Assembly: GCA_934179885.1 (NCBI GenBank)
Contig: CAKPQY010000024.1
Coordinates: 1-8,541, forward strand
DNA length: 8,541 nucleotides
Direction of reading: 5' to 3'
Source of the DNA: an uncultured Clostridia bacterium
GTDB lineage: Bacteria > Bacillota > Clostridia > TANB77 > CAG-508
Part shown: in pieces, positions 1-6,775 of the stretch
Numbering within the stretch: the stretch's first letter is position 1
Layout of the letters: the number at the start of each line of letters is the position of its first letter
Notes under the pieces: model-generated
What the model was told of the DNA's origin: nothing
Seen by the model: only the letters and a program-made list of their open reading frames with translations
Databases searched by the model: none
Made by a program: the position numbers and the translations under genes

Positions 1-2
1 CA

Positions 3-59
3 ACAATAGAAGCTTTAATGCAAAAATAGCCATCAAAAAAAGTATTATTCAAAGACATA
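3..59 (+). pseudogene. mfd: 5' remnant of mfd reading frame upstream of an in-frame TAG
   Basis: In the same frame as the downstream mfd ORF, positions 3-26 read TIEALMQK, then TAG at 27-29, then PSKKVLFKDI running directly into the mfd ORF. This reads as the stretch of Mfd between the end of domain 2 and the start of domain 1b, where Firmicute Mfd proteins have an ALxxKLPP-like segment. The TAG stands where a Leu (TTG) or Met codon would be expected. The remaining roughly 130-140 N-terminal residues would lie before the window. The similarity is judged from memory of Bacillus-type Mfd, not an alignment. Confidence 0.6.
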
Positions 60-3000
60 TTGGAATTCAAAGTAGGAGATATATGTAACTTAGAAGATAT
101 AAAAAGAAAATTAGTAAATTTAGGATATGTAAGATATGACTTAATAGAAGGAAGAGGACAATTCAGCATAAGAGGTGGAATAATTGACATTTCCTTGGAT
201 AAGAAAACAGGTGTAAGAATTGAATTATGGGGAGATGAAATTGACTCAATAAGAAATTTTAGCATAAGTAGCCAAAGGTCAATTAACACACTAGAAAAGG
301 CAAAAATATATCCTGCACATGAATATGTTCTAGAAGATTCAATTGAAAACATATGTAAAAAAATACAAAAAACAATTGCAGAAGGTAAACAAGAAGAAAT
401 AATAGAGCAAGATTTAGAACAAATAAAAGCTGGAAATTACATAAGTAAAATCGATAAATATTTTAATGAATTTTATGAAAAACAAGAAACACTAATAGAT
501 TATTTAAATCAAGAATGTCTAATATTTTTAGATGAAATAAGTAAAGTAGAGCAAAGACAAATAAACATTTTACAAGATATTGAAAATTTAAGTAAAAATC
601 TAATAGAAAAAGAAAAAGTAATTCCAGAATCATTAAGTACCATGTCTTCAATAGATTTTGAAATGATAGAAAATAAATATCAAATAGTGTATTTAGAAAA
701 GCAAGATGTTACAACTAAAAAACAAGCTGAAAGATATCATTTTGAATACAGAGAAGTTAATTATTATAAAAGTGAAATAGAAAATTTCTTTGAAGATATA
801 AAAAAATGGAACAAAGAGAAAAAAAGCATTTATGTAATGGTTGATACAAAAGAAAAAGCAAATAAGTTAAAAGAATTATTTGAAAAAGAAAATATTTTAT
901 GCAAAATAGAAGAAAAATTAGACAAAACAATAATAGTAAAATCAACTGAAAGCATTGTAACAATTGCAATTGGAAAAATTTCAGAAGGATTTGAAAATTT
1001 TGAAATAAACCAAGTAGTTGTTTCAGCAGATGACTTAATTGATGGTGGAAAAAAGAAAAAGACATTTTCAAATACAGCTTTTAAAGAAGGAGAAAAAGTA
1101 GTATTTGCAGACTTAAAAGTAGGAGACTATGTAGTACATAAAAATTATGGAATAGGAATTTTTGTTGGAGTAAATACAATAACAGCAGATGGAACAACAA
1201 AAGATTATATCAAATTAAAATATAAAAATGATGATATTTTATATGTACCAACAAATCAGCTAGACACAATAAGAAAATATGTTGGAGGAGACGCAATAAA
1301 TCCACCAATAAATAGCATTGGAAGTAAAGACTGGATAAAAACAAAAGAAAAAGTTAAAAATAACTTAAGAGCAGTAGCAAGAGAACTAATAGAATTATAT
1401 GCAAAAAGAGAAAAAGCCAGAGGATATGCATTTAGCAAAGATACACCATGGCAACAGCAATTTGAAGAGCAATTCCCATATCAGGAAACAGATGACCAAT
1501 TAAGATGTATTGAAGAAGTTAAAAAAGATATGGAAGCACAAAGACCAATGGATAGACTGCTATGTGGAGATGTCGGATATGGAAAAACAGAAGTTGCAAT
1601 TAGAGCTGCATTTAAAGCAATAATGGACCACAAACAAGTAGCATACTTAGTGCCAACAACAGTATTAGCACAACAACAATACGAAGAATTTAGAGATAGA
1701 ATGAAAGACTTTCCAATAAAAGTAGAAATTCTCAATAGATTTAAAAGCAAAAAATATCAAGATGATGTAATAAAAAGAGTAAAACTAGGAGATGTCGATA
1801 TAGTAATAGGAACACATAGATTATTAAGTAAAGATGTAGAATTTAAAGACATCGGACTTTTAATAATAGATGAAGAGCACAGATTTGGAGTAAAAGCAAA
1901 AGAAAAAATCAAACAATATAAATCAAATATAGATGTCTTAACAATGACAGCAACACCAATACCAAGAACAATGCACATGTCAATAGTTGGAATAAGAGAT
2001 ATGTCAGTAATTTATGAGCCACCACAAAATAGAAAGCCAGTTCAAACTTATGTACTAGAATATGACCAAGAAGTTATAAAAGAAGCAATAACAAAAGAAC
2101 TAGAAAGAAATGGACAAGTATTTTATATTTATAATAGAGTAGATACAATACAGAAAAAAGCAGATGACATAGCAAGATTAGTGCCAGAAGCAACAGTCAG
2201 TTATGCGCATGGACAAATGACAGGTTCACAAATAGAAGATATAATGAAAGACTTTATAGAGAAAAAATCAAATGTATTAGTATGTACAACAATACTAGAA
2301 TCTGGAATTGATATACCAAATGCAAACACAATAATAGTAGAAAATGCCGACAGAATGGGGCTAGCAGCACTATATCAAATAAGAGGAAGAGTAGGAAGAG
2401 CAGACAGGCAAGCATATGCATATATAACATACAGAAAAGACAAGATGCTATCAGAAGAAGCAGATAAAAGACTAAAAGCAATAAAAGAATTCACTGAATT
2501 TGGTTCAGGTTTCAAAATAGCAATGAGAGACCTAGAAATAAGAGGAGCAGGAAGTTTACTTGGAGAAATTCAATCAGGACATTTAGAACAAGTTGGATAT
2601 GATACATATTGTAACTTATTAGATGAAGTTGTAAAAGAAATGCAAGGAATAGAAATAGAACCTGATTTAGACATACAAATAGACCTAAATGTTACAAGTT
2701 ATATACCAGATGAATATATACCAGACTCAGCACAAAAAATTGAAATATATCAAAATATCGCATTATGCAAAAATGAAGAAGACATTCAAAATGTTATAGA
2801 CGAAATTATAGACAGATTTGGAAACATGCCTTCAGAATTAGAAAACTTATTAGATATAGCAAGAATAAAATATCTAGCAAAAGCACAATATATAAGTAAA
2901 ATAGCAAGTAGAAAAACAGCAGTTGTATTTACTTATGAACAAAGTAAATTTAATATAGATATTCCTAAATTAGTTGAAAAATATAAAAACGGATTAAAGT

Positions 3001-3137
3001 TTTCACCAGGTGTAAAACCTATGATTACTTTAGAAATAGGAACAACTAATGAAAGACAAATATTAAATGATGTTACAGAATTTTTAAAATTCGCGTCAGA
3101 AGGGACGCCCCTTTTTGACACAAATAGAAAAAAATAA
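60..3137 (+). CDS. mfd: Transcription-repair coupling factor Mfd, 5'-interrupted
   Basis: Mfd is a cytoplasmic ATP-dependent DNA translocase that pushes stalled RNA polymerase off lesions and recruits UvrA. The visible order is the end of the UvrB-like module (GQFSIRGGIIDI, about residues 33-45), a divergent domain 3, the CarD-like RNA polymerase interaction domain from about residue 351 (LKVGDYVVHKNYGIG), Walker A GDVGYGKT at 503-510, DEEH at 604-607, TATPIPRT, a motif VI QIRGRVGR at 773-780, the TRG segment RGAGSLLGEIQSGH at 828-841 and the C-terminal TRCF domain from about 870. Full-length family members have about 1150-1180 residues. This ORF has 1025 because a TAG at 27-29 cuts it off. 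The TTG at 60 has no visible ribosome binding site and the next in-frame ATG is near residue 196, so a clean restart is unlikely. The gene is therefore either a nonsense mutant or carries a sequence error. The last codons overlap a GC-rich palindrome. Confidence 0.93.
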   Translation: MEFKVGDICNLEDIKRKLVNLGYVRYDLIEGRGQFSIRGGIIDISLDKKTGVRIELWGDEIDSIRNFSISSQRSINTLEKAKIYPAHEYVLEDSIENICKKIQKTIAEGKQEEIIEQDLEQIKAGNYISKIDKYFNEFYEKQETLIDYLNQECLIFLDEISKVEQRQINILQDIENLSKNLIEKEKVIPESLSTMSSIDFEMIENKYQIVYLEKQDVTTKKQAERYHFEYREVNYYKSEIENFFEDIKKWNKEKKSIYVMVDTKEKANKLKELFEKENILCKIEEKLDKTIIVKSTESIVTIAIGKISEGFENFEINQVVVSADDLIDGGKKKKTFSNTAFKEGEKVVFADLKVGDYVVHKNYGIGIFVGVNTITADGTTKDYIKLKYKNDDILYVPTNQLDTIRKYVGGDAINPPINSIGSKDWIKTKEKVKNNLRAVARELIELYAKREKARGYAFSKDTPWQQQFEEQFPYQETDDQLRCIEEVKKDMEAQRPMDRLLCGDVGYGKTEVAIRAAFKAIMDHKQVAYLVPTTVLAQQQYEEFRDRMKDFPIKVEILNRFKSKKYQDDVIKRVKLGDVDIVIGTHRLLSKDVEFKDIGLLIIDEEHRFGVKAKEKIKQYKSNIDVLTMTATPIPRTMHMSIVGIRDMSVIYEPPQNRKPVQTYVLEYDQEVIKEAITKELERNGQVFYIYNRVDTIQKKADDIARLVPEATVSYAHGQMTGSQIEDIMKDFIEKKSNVLVCTTILESGIDIPNANTIIVENADRMGLAALYQIRGRVGRADRQAYAYITYRKDKMLSEEADKRLKAIKEFTEFGSGFKIAMRDLEIRGAGSLLGEIQSGHLEQVGYDTYCNLLDEVVKEMQGIEIEPDLDIQIDLNVTSYIPDEYIPDSAQKIEIYQNIALCKNEEDIQNVIDEIIDRFGNMPSELENLLDIARIKYLAKAQYISKIASRKTAVVFTYEQSKFNIDIPKLVEKYKNGLKFSPGVKPMITLEIGTTNERQILNDVTEFLKFASEGTPLFDTNRKK
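3093..3121 (+). repeat. GC-rich imperfect palindrome at mfd 3' end, REP-like
   Basis: GTCAGAAGGG, a short ACGC loop and CCCTTTTTGAC can fold into a stem of about ten pairs with one bulged T. A competing five-pair stem GCGTC/GACGC also exists. The stretch is clearly richer in G and C than the rest of the gene and encodes the tail ASEGTPLFDT after the conserved Mfd domains end. Small palindromes of this shape are typical of REP-type repeats mobilised by IS200-like RAYT transposases. That identity is inferred, since only one copy is in the window. Confidence 0.45.
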
Positions 3138-3157
3138 GATAATTAGGAGAGAGTTTT

Positions 3158-3946
3158 ATGCAAGTAATTTCAAGTAAAGATAATGAATTTGTAAAACATA
3201 TAAAAAAATTAAAAGACAAAAAATATAGAGATATGAATAAAGAATTTGTTATAGAAGGAATTAAATTAATAAAAGAAGCAATAGAAGAAAAAGCAGAAAT
3301 CAAGCAAATTGTAATATGTGATAATTGTCAAAATACAGATGTAATTCCAAAAGACTTAATGTACGAAATAGCAAAATATGAGTGTGTATATGTAACAGAA
3401 AATATATTCAAAACAATATCAGATGTAAATACACCACAAGGTATTTTAGCCATAATAGGAAGAAATACAGGAGAAGCGGAAATAGATTATTCACAAGATA
3501 TAATAGTTGCTTTAGATGATATTCAAGACCCAGGAAATTTAGGAACAATATTAAGAACAGTTGATAGTGTTGGATTAAAACAAATACTAGTATCTAAAGG
3601 AACAGCTGACAGCTATAATCCTAAAGTGGTACGTTCAACAATGGGAGCAATTTTTAGAGTCAAAATAATAGAATGTGAAGATTTAGAAAAGACATTAAGA
3701 GAAGTAAAAAAACATAAATTTGAATTATTAATTACATCATTACAAACAGAAAATAGTATATATGATGTTGAATATAATAAAAAAGTTATTGTTATTGGAA
3801 ATGAAGCAAATGGAGTTGAACAAAAAATTCAAGATATGGCAGATTTAAAAGTTAAAATACCAATGCTTGGAAAAACAGAAAGTTTAAATGCTTCAGTTGC
3901 GACTGGGGTTATCTTATATGAATATGTAAGACAAAAACTAAGATAA
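3158..3946 (+). CDS. TrmH/SpoU-family RNA 2'-O-methyltransferase
   Basis: This 262-residue protein is a SAM-dependent SPOUT (knotted) methyltransferase acting on the 2'-O of a nucleotide in rRNA or tRNA. Residues 1-100 form the L30e-like SpoU substrate-binding domain (VIEGIKLIKEAIE near 31-43). The catalytic domain shows all three SpoU motifs: DDIQDPGNLGTILRT at 120-134 with the conserved Asn and catalytic Arg, IVIGNEANGV at 211-220, and IPMLGKTESLNASVATG at 234-250. Size and layout resemble RlmB/TsnR and Bacillus YsgA proteins, but the exact target base cannot be read from sequence. An AGGAGA site seven to eight bases before the ATG fixes the start. It lies 20 bases after mfd and 26 before trmL, suggesting cotranscription. 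Confidence 0.9.
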   Translation: MQVISSKDNEFVKHIKKLKDKKYRDMNKEFVIEGIKLIKEAIEEKAEIKQIVICDNCQNTDVIPKDLMYEIAKYECVYVTENIFKTISDVNTPQGILAIIGRNTGEAEIDYSQDIIVALDDIQDPGNLGTILRTVDSVGLKQILVSKGTADSYNPKVVRSTMGAIFRVKIIECEDLEKTLREVKKHKFELLITSLQTENSIYDVEYNKKVIVIGNEANGVEQKIQDMADLKVKIPMLGKTESLNASVATGVILYEYVRQKLR

Positions 3947-3972
3947 TCGTTTGAACGAAGAGGAGAGAAAAA

Positions 3973-4485
3973 ATGAAATTAAATGTTGTATTAGTAGAAC
4001 CAGAAATACCACAAAACACAGGAAACATTGCAAGAACATGTGCAGCCACAGGAGGAAAATTACATTTAGTACATCCGTTAGGATTCAGTATATCAGAAAA
4101 AGCAGTTAAAAGAGCAGGCCTAGATTATTGGGATAAGCTAGAAATAGAAGAACATGATTCATTTGAAAAATTTTTAGAAAAATATAAACCAGAAGAAAAT
4201 AATATGTTTTTTGTAACAACCAAAGGAAAACATGTTTATTCTGAACCCAATTACAAAGAAATGGATGAAGTTTTTGTACTATTTGGAAAAGAAACAAAAG
4301 GATTACCAGAAGATATTTTGGTAAAATACATAGATAAAACTATAAGAATTCCTATGAGACCAACATTAAGGTCATTAAATCTATCAAATTCTGTTTCAAT
4401 TGTAGTTTATGATATATTAAGACAAAAAGAATTTGAACACTTAGAAGAAATAAGTAGCTATTTTAATAATAAAGGAATGATATAG
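3973..4485 (+). CDS. trmL: tRNA (wobble nucleotide 34) 2'-O-methyltransferase TrmL
   Basis: TrmL (also called CspR/YibK) methylates the ribose of nucleotide 34 in certain tRNA-Leu species using SAM. The 170-residue length matches this minimal SPOUT family, which lacks an extra RNA-binding domain. Visible motifs are VVLVEPEIPQNTGNIARTC at 5-23, VFVLFGKETKGLP at 100-112 and IPMRPTLRSLNLSNSVSIVVYD at 126-147, the last forming the knot and SAM pocket. The ATG is preceded by GAGGAGAG, a strong ribosome binding site. It stops with TAG at the expected family length. It is the last gene of the presumed mfd unit, with a hairpin about 50 bases downstream. Confidence 0.93.
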   Translation: MKLNVVLVEPEIPQNTGNIARTCAATGGKLHLVHPLGFSISEKAVKRAGLDYWDKLEIEEHDSFEKFLEKYKPEENNMFFVTTKGKHVYSEPNYKEMDEVFVLFGKETKGLPEDILVKYIDKTIRIPMRPTLRSLNLSNSVSIVVYDILRQKEFEHLEEISSYFNNKGMI

Positions 4486-4533
4486 ACAAAATATTACAAA
4501 CTTCTACAAATAATTACAAAAAATGTTTATAAT

Positions 4534-4573
4534 AATGGTAAGAATCAGCAATTTAATTGCAATTCTTACCATT
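4534..4573 (+). terminator. Hairpin terminator after trmL
   Basis: A perfect 12-base inverted repeat, AATGGTAAGAAT (4534-4545) and ATTCTTACCATT (4562-4573), with a further GCAATT/AATTGC pairing inside. It is followed by a short weak T-rich stretch. It probably ends the mfd-trmL transcript. The poor T-run makes efficiency uncertain. Confidence 0.65.
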
Positions 4574-4623
4574 TTATGTTAAGATAAATCTAGAAAAAAT
4601 TTTTTCAAACAACAACATTTGTA

Positions 4624-4653
4624 TTTACAAAATGAAATCATAAAATTTATATC
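4624..4653 (+). promoter_or_regulatory. Weak candidate promoter for the 215-residue gene
   Basis: TTTACA (4624-4629) and TATATC (4648-4653) are separated by 18 bases, about 55 bases before the next start codon. Such matches arise easily in AT-rich DNA, so this is only a candidate. Apart from this and the hairpin at 4534-4573, nothing else was seen between 4486 and 4708. Confidence 0.22.
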
Positions 4654-4708
4654 TAAATAAAAATCCAAACAATTAAAATTATCATTAAGAAATTAGAAAG
4701 GAGGCATT

Positions 4709-5356
4709 ATGCGTTATTTCTCGTATAACGATTATATGGATTGTACGGAAAATGGAGAAATAAACGAAATAAAAAGAGTAGAAGAAAAAATAGCAAAATA
4801 TGAATTTAAAAATGGAACAAAAACAACGTATAATATTAAAAATAAAATTATAGAAACACTAAAGAATAAAAATTGTTTAAAAATGTTTATGGAGGAGTTT
4901 TTTTATTTTTCTGAAATAGATGAAATTGAAAATATTGTTTATTGTAATGATGTAAAAACTATAACAGATAAACAAAACAATAATATAATTTGCAAAATTG
5001 AAGATAAAGAAATGTTTATATTAATCAAGGTAATAGACAAAATTGATTCCAATATAACATATAAAATGTTTGAAAATTCAATAAATATAATAAAAAGATG
5101 GAATGAAGAAGAAAAGATAGAAAGTAAGCGATTTCCAATTGTTATTCCTATTGTTATATACATAGGAAAACAAAAGTGGAAACCTAATTATTGCAATAAT
5201 TATGGCAAGATAAATTACACAACATGCGAAAAAAATAGAATCAATTTTTCATATAACATTATAGAAATAAATAATTTAGAAATAAATAAATTACAAAAGA
5301 TGAAATCAAATATAGCACAAGAGTTTATAAATATAAAACTAAATATTTACAAATAA
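4709..5356 (+). CDS. Rpn/PD-(D/E)XK putative-transposase-like protein, probably inactive
   Basis: This is a 215-residue protein with no signal peptide or membrane segment. Its N-terminus (RYFSYNDYMD) and the block FPIVIPIVIYIGKQKW at 142-157 resemble clostridial members of the Rpn/YhgA-like nuclease group, recombination-promoting PD-(D/E)XK endonucleases often annotated as putative transposases. In that family a D-I-I/V-x-K strand is followed by IEHQ. Here the matching stretches read NNNIICKI (90-97) and ILIKVIDKID (104-113), so Asp, Glu and Gln appear replaced by Asn, Lys and Ile. If the family call is right, the nuclease site is destroyed although the frame stays open. The start is set by GAAAGGAGG a few bases before the ATG. 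It stands alone between the trmL terminator and the repressor promoter. The family call is from memory and moderate. Confidence 0.6.
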   Translation: MRYFSYNDYMDCTENGEINEIKRVEEKIAKYEFKNGTKTTYNIKNKIIETLKNKNCLKMFMEEFFYFSEIDEIENIVYCNDVKTITDKQNNNIICKIEDKEMFILIKVIDKIDSNITYKMFENSINIIKRWNEEEKIESKRFPIVIPIVIYIGKQKWKPNYCNNYGKINYTTCEKNRINFSYNIIEINNLEINKLQKMKSNIAQEFINIKLNIYK

Positions 5357-5370
5357 ATTAATAAAAAGTG

Positions 5371-5399
5371 TTGACTTATTACCTTATAAGTGATATATT
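5371..5399 (+). promoter_or_regulatory. Sigma-A type promoter of the XRE regulator gene
   Basis: TTGACT (5371-5376) and TATATT (5394-5399) lie exactly 17 bases apart, leaving a leader of about 20 bases before the ATG at 5427 with its GGAGGAG site. An inverted repeat fills the spacer. Confidence 0.8.
5374..5391 (+). promoter_or_regulatory. Probable autoregulatory operator
   Basis: ACTTAT (5374-5379) and ATAAGT (5386-5391) form an inverted repeat between the -35 and -10 boxes, and CTTATAAG (5383-5390) is itself a perfect palindrome. This is the typical position for repression by the XRE protein encoded directly downstream. The binding is inferred. Confidence 0.5.
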
Positions 5400-5426
5400 T
5401 ACACCAAAGGAAATGGAGGAGATAAA

Positions 5427-5780
5427 ATGTCACCAGATTATAATGTTATAGGAAGAAGAATTAAGACTGCGAGAACAGAACAAAACATAACACAGGAAGA
5501 ACTTGCAGATAAAATTGATGTGTCAGTTGCTTTTATGAGTAGAGTAGAAAGAGGTAGTAGCAAAATAAACTTAAAAAGATTAACTCAAATAGCAGAAACT
5601 TTAAATGTATCACCTGGATATTTGCTTACAGGTAGCAACACAGCTTCAAAGGATTATTTAAGGGAGGATTTTAGACAGGTTTTAGACAGGTGTACGCCAG
5701 AACAACAAAGGTTGATATATGCAATTTCAGAGTTGGTTAGTAGAACAAATTTTGAAGAGGAAGATAATTTAGAAAATTGA
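5427..5780 (+). CDS. XRE-family helix-turn-helix transcriptional regulator
   Basis: This 117-residue cytoplasmic DNA-binding protein has a Cro/CI-type HTH at about residues 7-67. Helix 2 is TQEELADKI (22-30), the recognition helix region is VSVAFMSRVERG (32-43), followed by KINLKRLTQIAETLNVSPGYLLTG. The acidic C-terminal tail of about 45 residues (PEQQRLIYAISELV) is probably a small dimerisation helix. No sensor domain is present. The start is fixed by GGAGGAG six bases before the ATG. With a promoter overlapping an inverted repeat and a strong terminator right after the stop, it forms a single-gene unit that likely represses itself. It may also control neighbours, but no second copy of the operator was noticed. 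Confidence 0.9.
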   Translation: MSPDYNVIGRRIKTARTEQNITQEELADKIDVSVAFMSRVERGSSKINLKRLTQIAETLNVSPGYLLTGSNTASKDYLREDFRQVLDRCTPEQQRLIYAISELVSRTNFEEEDNLEN

Positions 5781-5783
5781 TGT

Positions 5784-5821
5784 AATAAGCAATAGAGCGA
5801 AAACTCTACTGCTTATTTTTT
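5784..5821 (+). terminator. Strong intrinsic terminator after the XRE gene
   Basis: AATAAGCAATAGAG (5784-5797) pairs with CTCTACTGCTTATT (5804-5817) with a single A-C mismatch, a six-base loop and a run of six T ending at 5821. It begins four bases after the stop codon. Confidence 0.9.
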
Positions 5822-5841
5822 AATAACCCAAAACAAAGTAA

Positions 5842-5891
5842 CCACCTTAATATATTTAACATAAAATATACTAGGATAAATATTAAGGAGG
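5842..5891 (+). promoter_or_regulatory. Hairpin that can hide the ABC ATPase ribosome binding site
   Basis: CCACCTTAATAT (5842-5853) is complementary to ATATTAAGGAGG (5880-5891) except for one A-A mismatch. The 3' arm is the AAGGAGG ribosome binding site for the ATG at 5898. The loop is 26 bases. Folding would block translation initiation. It works only if transcription begins before about 5842. A TATACT box at 5867-5872 could place the start inside the loop, which would remove the 5' arm. Confidence 0.45.
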
Positions 5892-5897
5892 CAATTT

Positions 5898-6497
5898 ATG
5901 AACGAAATACTAGAAGTCAAAAATATAGGAAAAAAATATCAAAACAAAGAAGACGAAATTCAAGCATTAAAAAATGTGAACTTTAAAATAAAAGAAGGAG
6001 AATTTGTAAGCATAATAGGACCAAGCGGATGTGGAAAATCAACACTACTATCAATAATTGCAGGGTTAGAAGAAAAAACAGAAGGAGACATATACATAGA
6101 AGGAGAAAAAGTTGAAGGAATATCTCCAAAAATAGGATACATGCTACAAAGAGACTGCTTATTAGAATGGAGAAATATATTAAGCAATACACTATTTGGA
6201 CTAGAAATAAAAGGAATAAAAACAAAAGAAAATATTGAATATGTAAAAGAACTACTAAAAAAATACAATTTATATGACTTTATTAACAAATACCCATCAG
6301 AATTATCAGGAGGAATGAGGCAAAGAGTAGCACTAATAAGAACATTAGCTGTAAAGCCAAAAATTCTATTATTAGATGAAGCGTTTTCGGCACTAGATTA
6401 TCAAACAAGAATAATGGTAACAGAAGATATATATTCAATATTGCGAAAAGAAAAAATAACAACAATAATGGTAACACACGATATATCAGAAGGTTGA
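5898..6497 (+). CDS. ABC transporter ATP-binding protein (SsuB/TauB type), 3'-truncated
   Basis: This 199-residue ATPase subunit belongs to an importer of the nitrate/sulfonate/taurine class, and would power a membrane permease fed by a binding protein. Visible motifs are Walker A GPSGCGKST at 41-49, Q-loop MLQRD at 82-86, signature LSGGMRQR at 136-143, Walker B ILLLDEAFSALD at 156-167 and the H-loop histidine at 194 in VTHDISEG. Relatives continue with SEAISMADK and end near 240-260 residues. Here a TGA follows SEG at once, so about 50 C-terminal residues are missing and the junction lies near 6492. No permease or substrate-binding protein gene is in view, so the gene is probably a non-functional remnant although all ATPase motifs survive. 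An AAGGAGG site precedes the ATG. The substrate cannot be told. Confidence 0.87.
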   Translation: MNEILEVKNIGKKYQNKEDEIQALKNVNFKIKEGEFVSIIGPSGCGKSTLLSIIAGLEEKTEGDIYIEGEKVEGISPKIGYMLQRDCLLEWRNILSNTLFGLEIKGIKTKENIEYVKELLKKYNLYDFINKYPSELSGGMRQRVALIRTLAVKPKILLLDEAFSALDYQTRIMVTEDIYSILRKEKITTIMVTHDISEG

Positions 6498-6516
6498 ACC
6501 TAAAGTAGATAGTATG

Positions 6517-6528
6517 TAATGCTTGTAA
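6517..6528 (+). repeat. Direct repeat, left copy flanking rhuM
   Basis: TAATGCTTGTAA occurs here and again at 7855-7866, 1338 bases away, on either side of the rhuM gene. The left copy lies about 25 bases after the point where the ABC ATPase gene breaks off. Both copies are followed by TTTGA, after a five-base AGCAA insertion here. Confidence 0.55.
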
Positions 6529-6563
6529 AGCAATTTGAATTTGATAAATTTATTAAAAGTTTT

Positions 6564-6602
6564 AAATTTCGAAGATTAAAGAATTTTGAAATTTATTTTT
6601 TT
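6564..6602 (+). terminator. Weak terminator-like hairpin before the rhuM promoter
   Basis: AAATTTC (6564-6570) can pair with GAAATTT (6588-6594), with a 17-base loop, followed by A and seven T. The stem is AT-only except one pair, so this may be chance in AT-rich DNA. Confidence 0.3.
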
Positions 6603-6606
6603 AGCC

Positions 6607-6635
6607 TTGACAAAAACAAACGTTTGATGTAAAAT
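6607..6635 (+). promoter_or_regulatory. Sigma-A type promoter of the rhuM unit
   Basis: A perfect TTGACA (6607-6612) and TAAAAT (6630-6635) lie 17 bases apart. Transcription would start near 6642, giving a leader of about 130 bases before rhuM. Confidence 0.8.
6617..6626 (+). promoter_or_regulatory. Palindromic operator candidate CAAACGTTTG
   Basis: A perfect ten-base palindrome sits in the promoter spacer. The AAACGTTT core with a central CG resembles LacI-family sites, but it does not fit the catabolite (cre) consensus or the Bacillus LexA box. No cognate regulator is known in the window. Confidence 0.45.
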
Positions 6636-6714
6636 TGGAAAAATATAAATTTTGTAAGTTTATAGAAAATTTTTAAATATTATGATATAAATAAAAGAAG
6701 GGATTAATATAGTT

Positions 6715-6759
6715 ATGGAAAAAAGATTTTTTAAATATAAATTGGAAATAAATAGATGA
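6715..6759 (+). CDS. Possible 14-residue leader ORF before rhuM
   Basis: ATG at 6715 reads MEKRFFKYKLEINR and stops with TGA at 6757-6759. A weak AGAAGGGA lies 11 bases upstream. The last A of the stop is the first A of the AAGGAGA site for rhuM, so a ribosome ending here would sit on the rhuM start region. It could be a leader peptide giving translational coupling, a remnant, or chance. No coding statistics are possible at this length. Confidence 0.25.
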   Translation: MEKRFFKYKLEINR

Positions 6760-6775
6760 AGGAGATGAAGTAAAT

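Noticed and set aside
27..29. Possible reassignment of TAG as a sense codon, since TAG interrupts mfd
   Set aside because: trmL ends in TAG at exactly the family length and rhuM also ends in TAG at full length, so TAG behaves as stop here.
60..62. TTG at 60 as the true mfd start
   Set aside because: No ribosome binding site precedes it, Mfd-like sequence continues upstream in frame, and the family has about 140 more N-terminal residues. It is kept only as the edge of the open frame.
463..2481. Several minus-strand open frames within mfd, rich in Leu and Phe
   Set aside because: They are antisense shadows of an AT-rich gene, with no ribosome binding sites or recognisable domains. The same holds for minus-strand frames under the other genes.
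6614..6629. LexA box or catabolite (cre) site at CAAACGTTTG
   Set aside because: The spacing of the half-sites does not fit the Bacillus LexA consensus, and the outer TG and CA of cre are missing.
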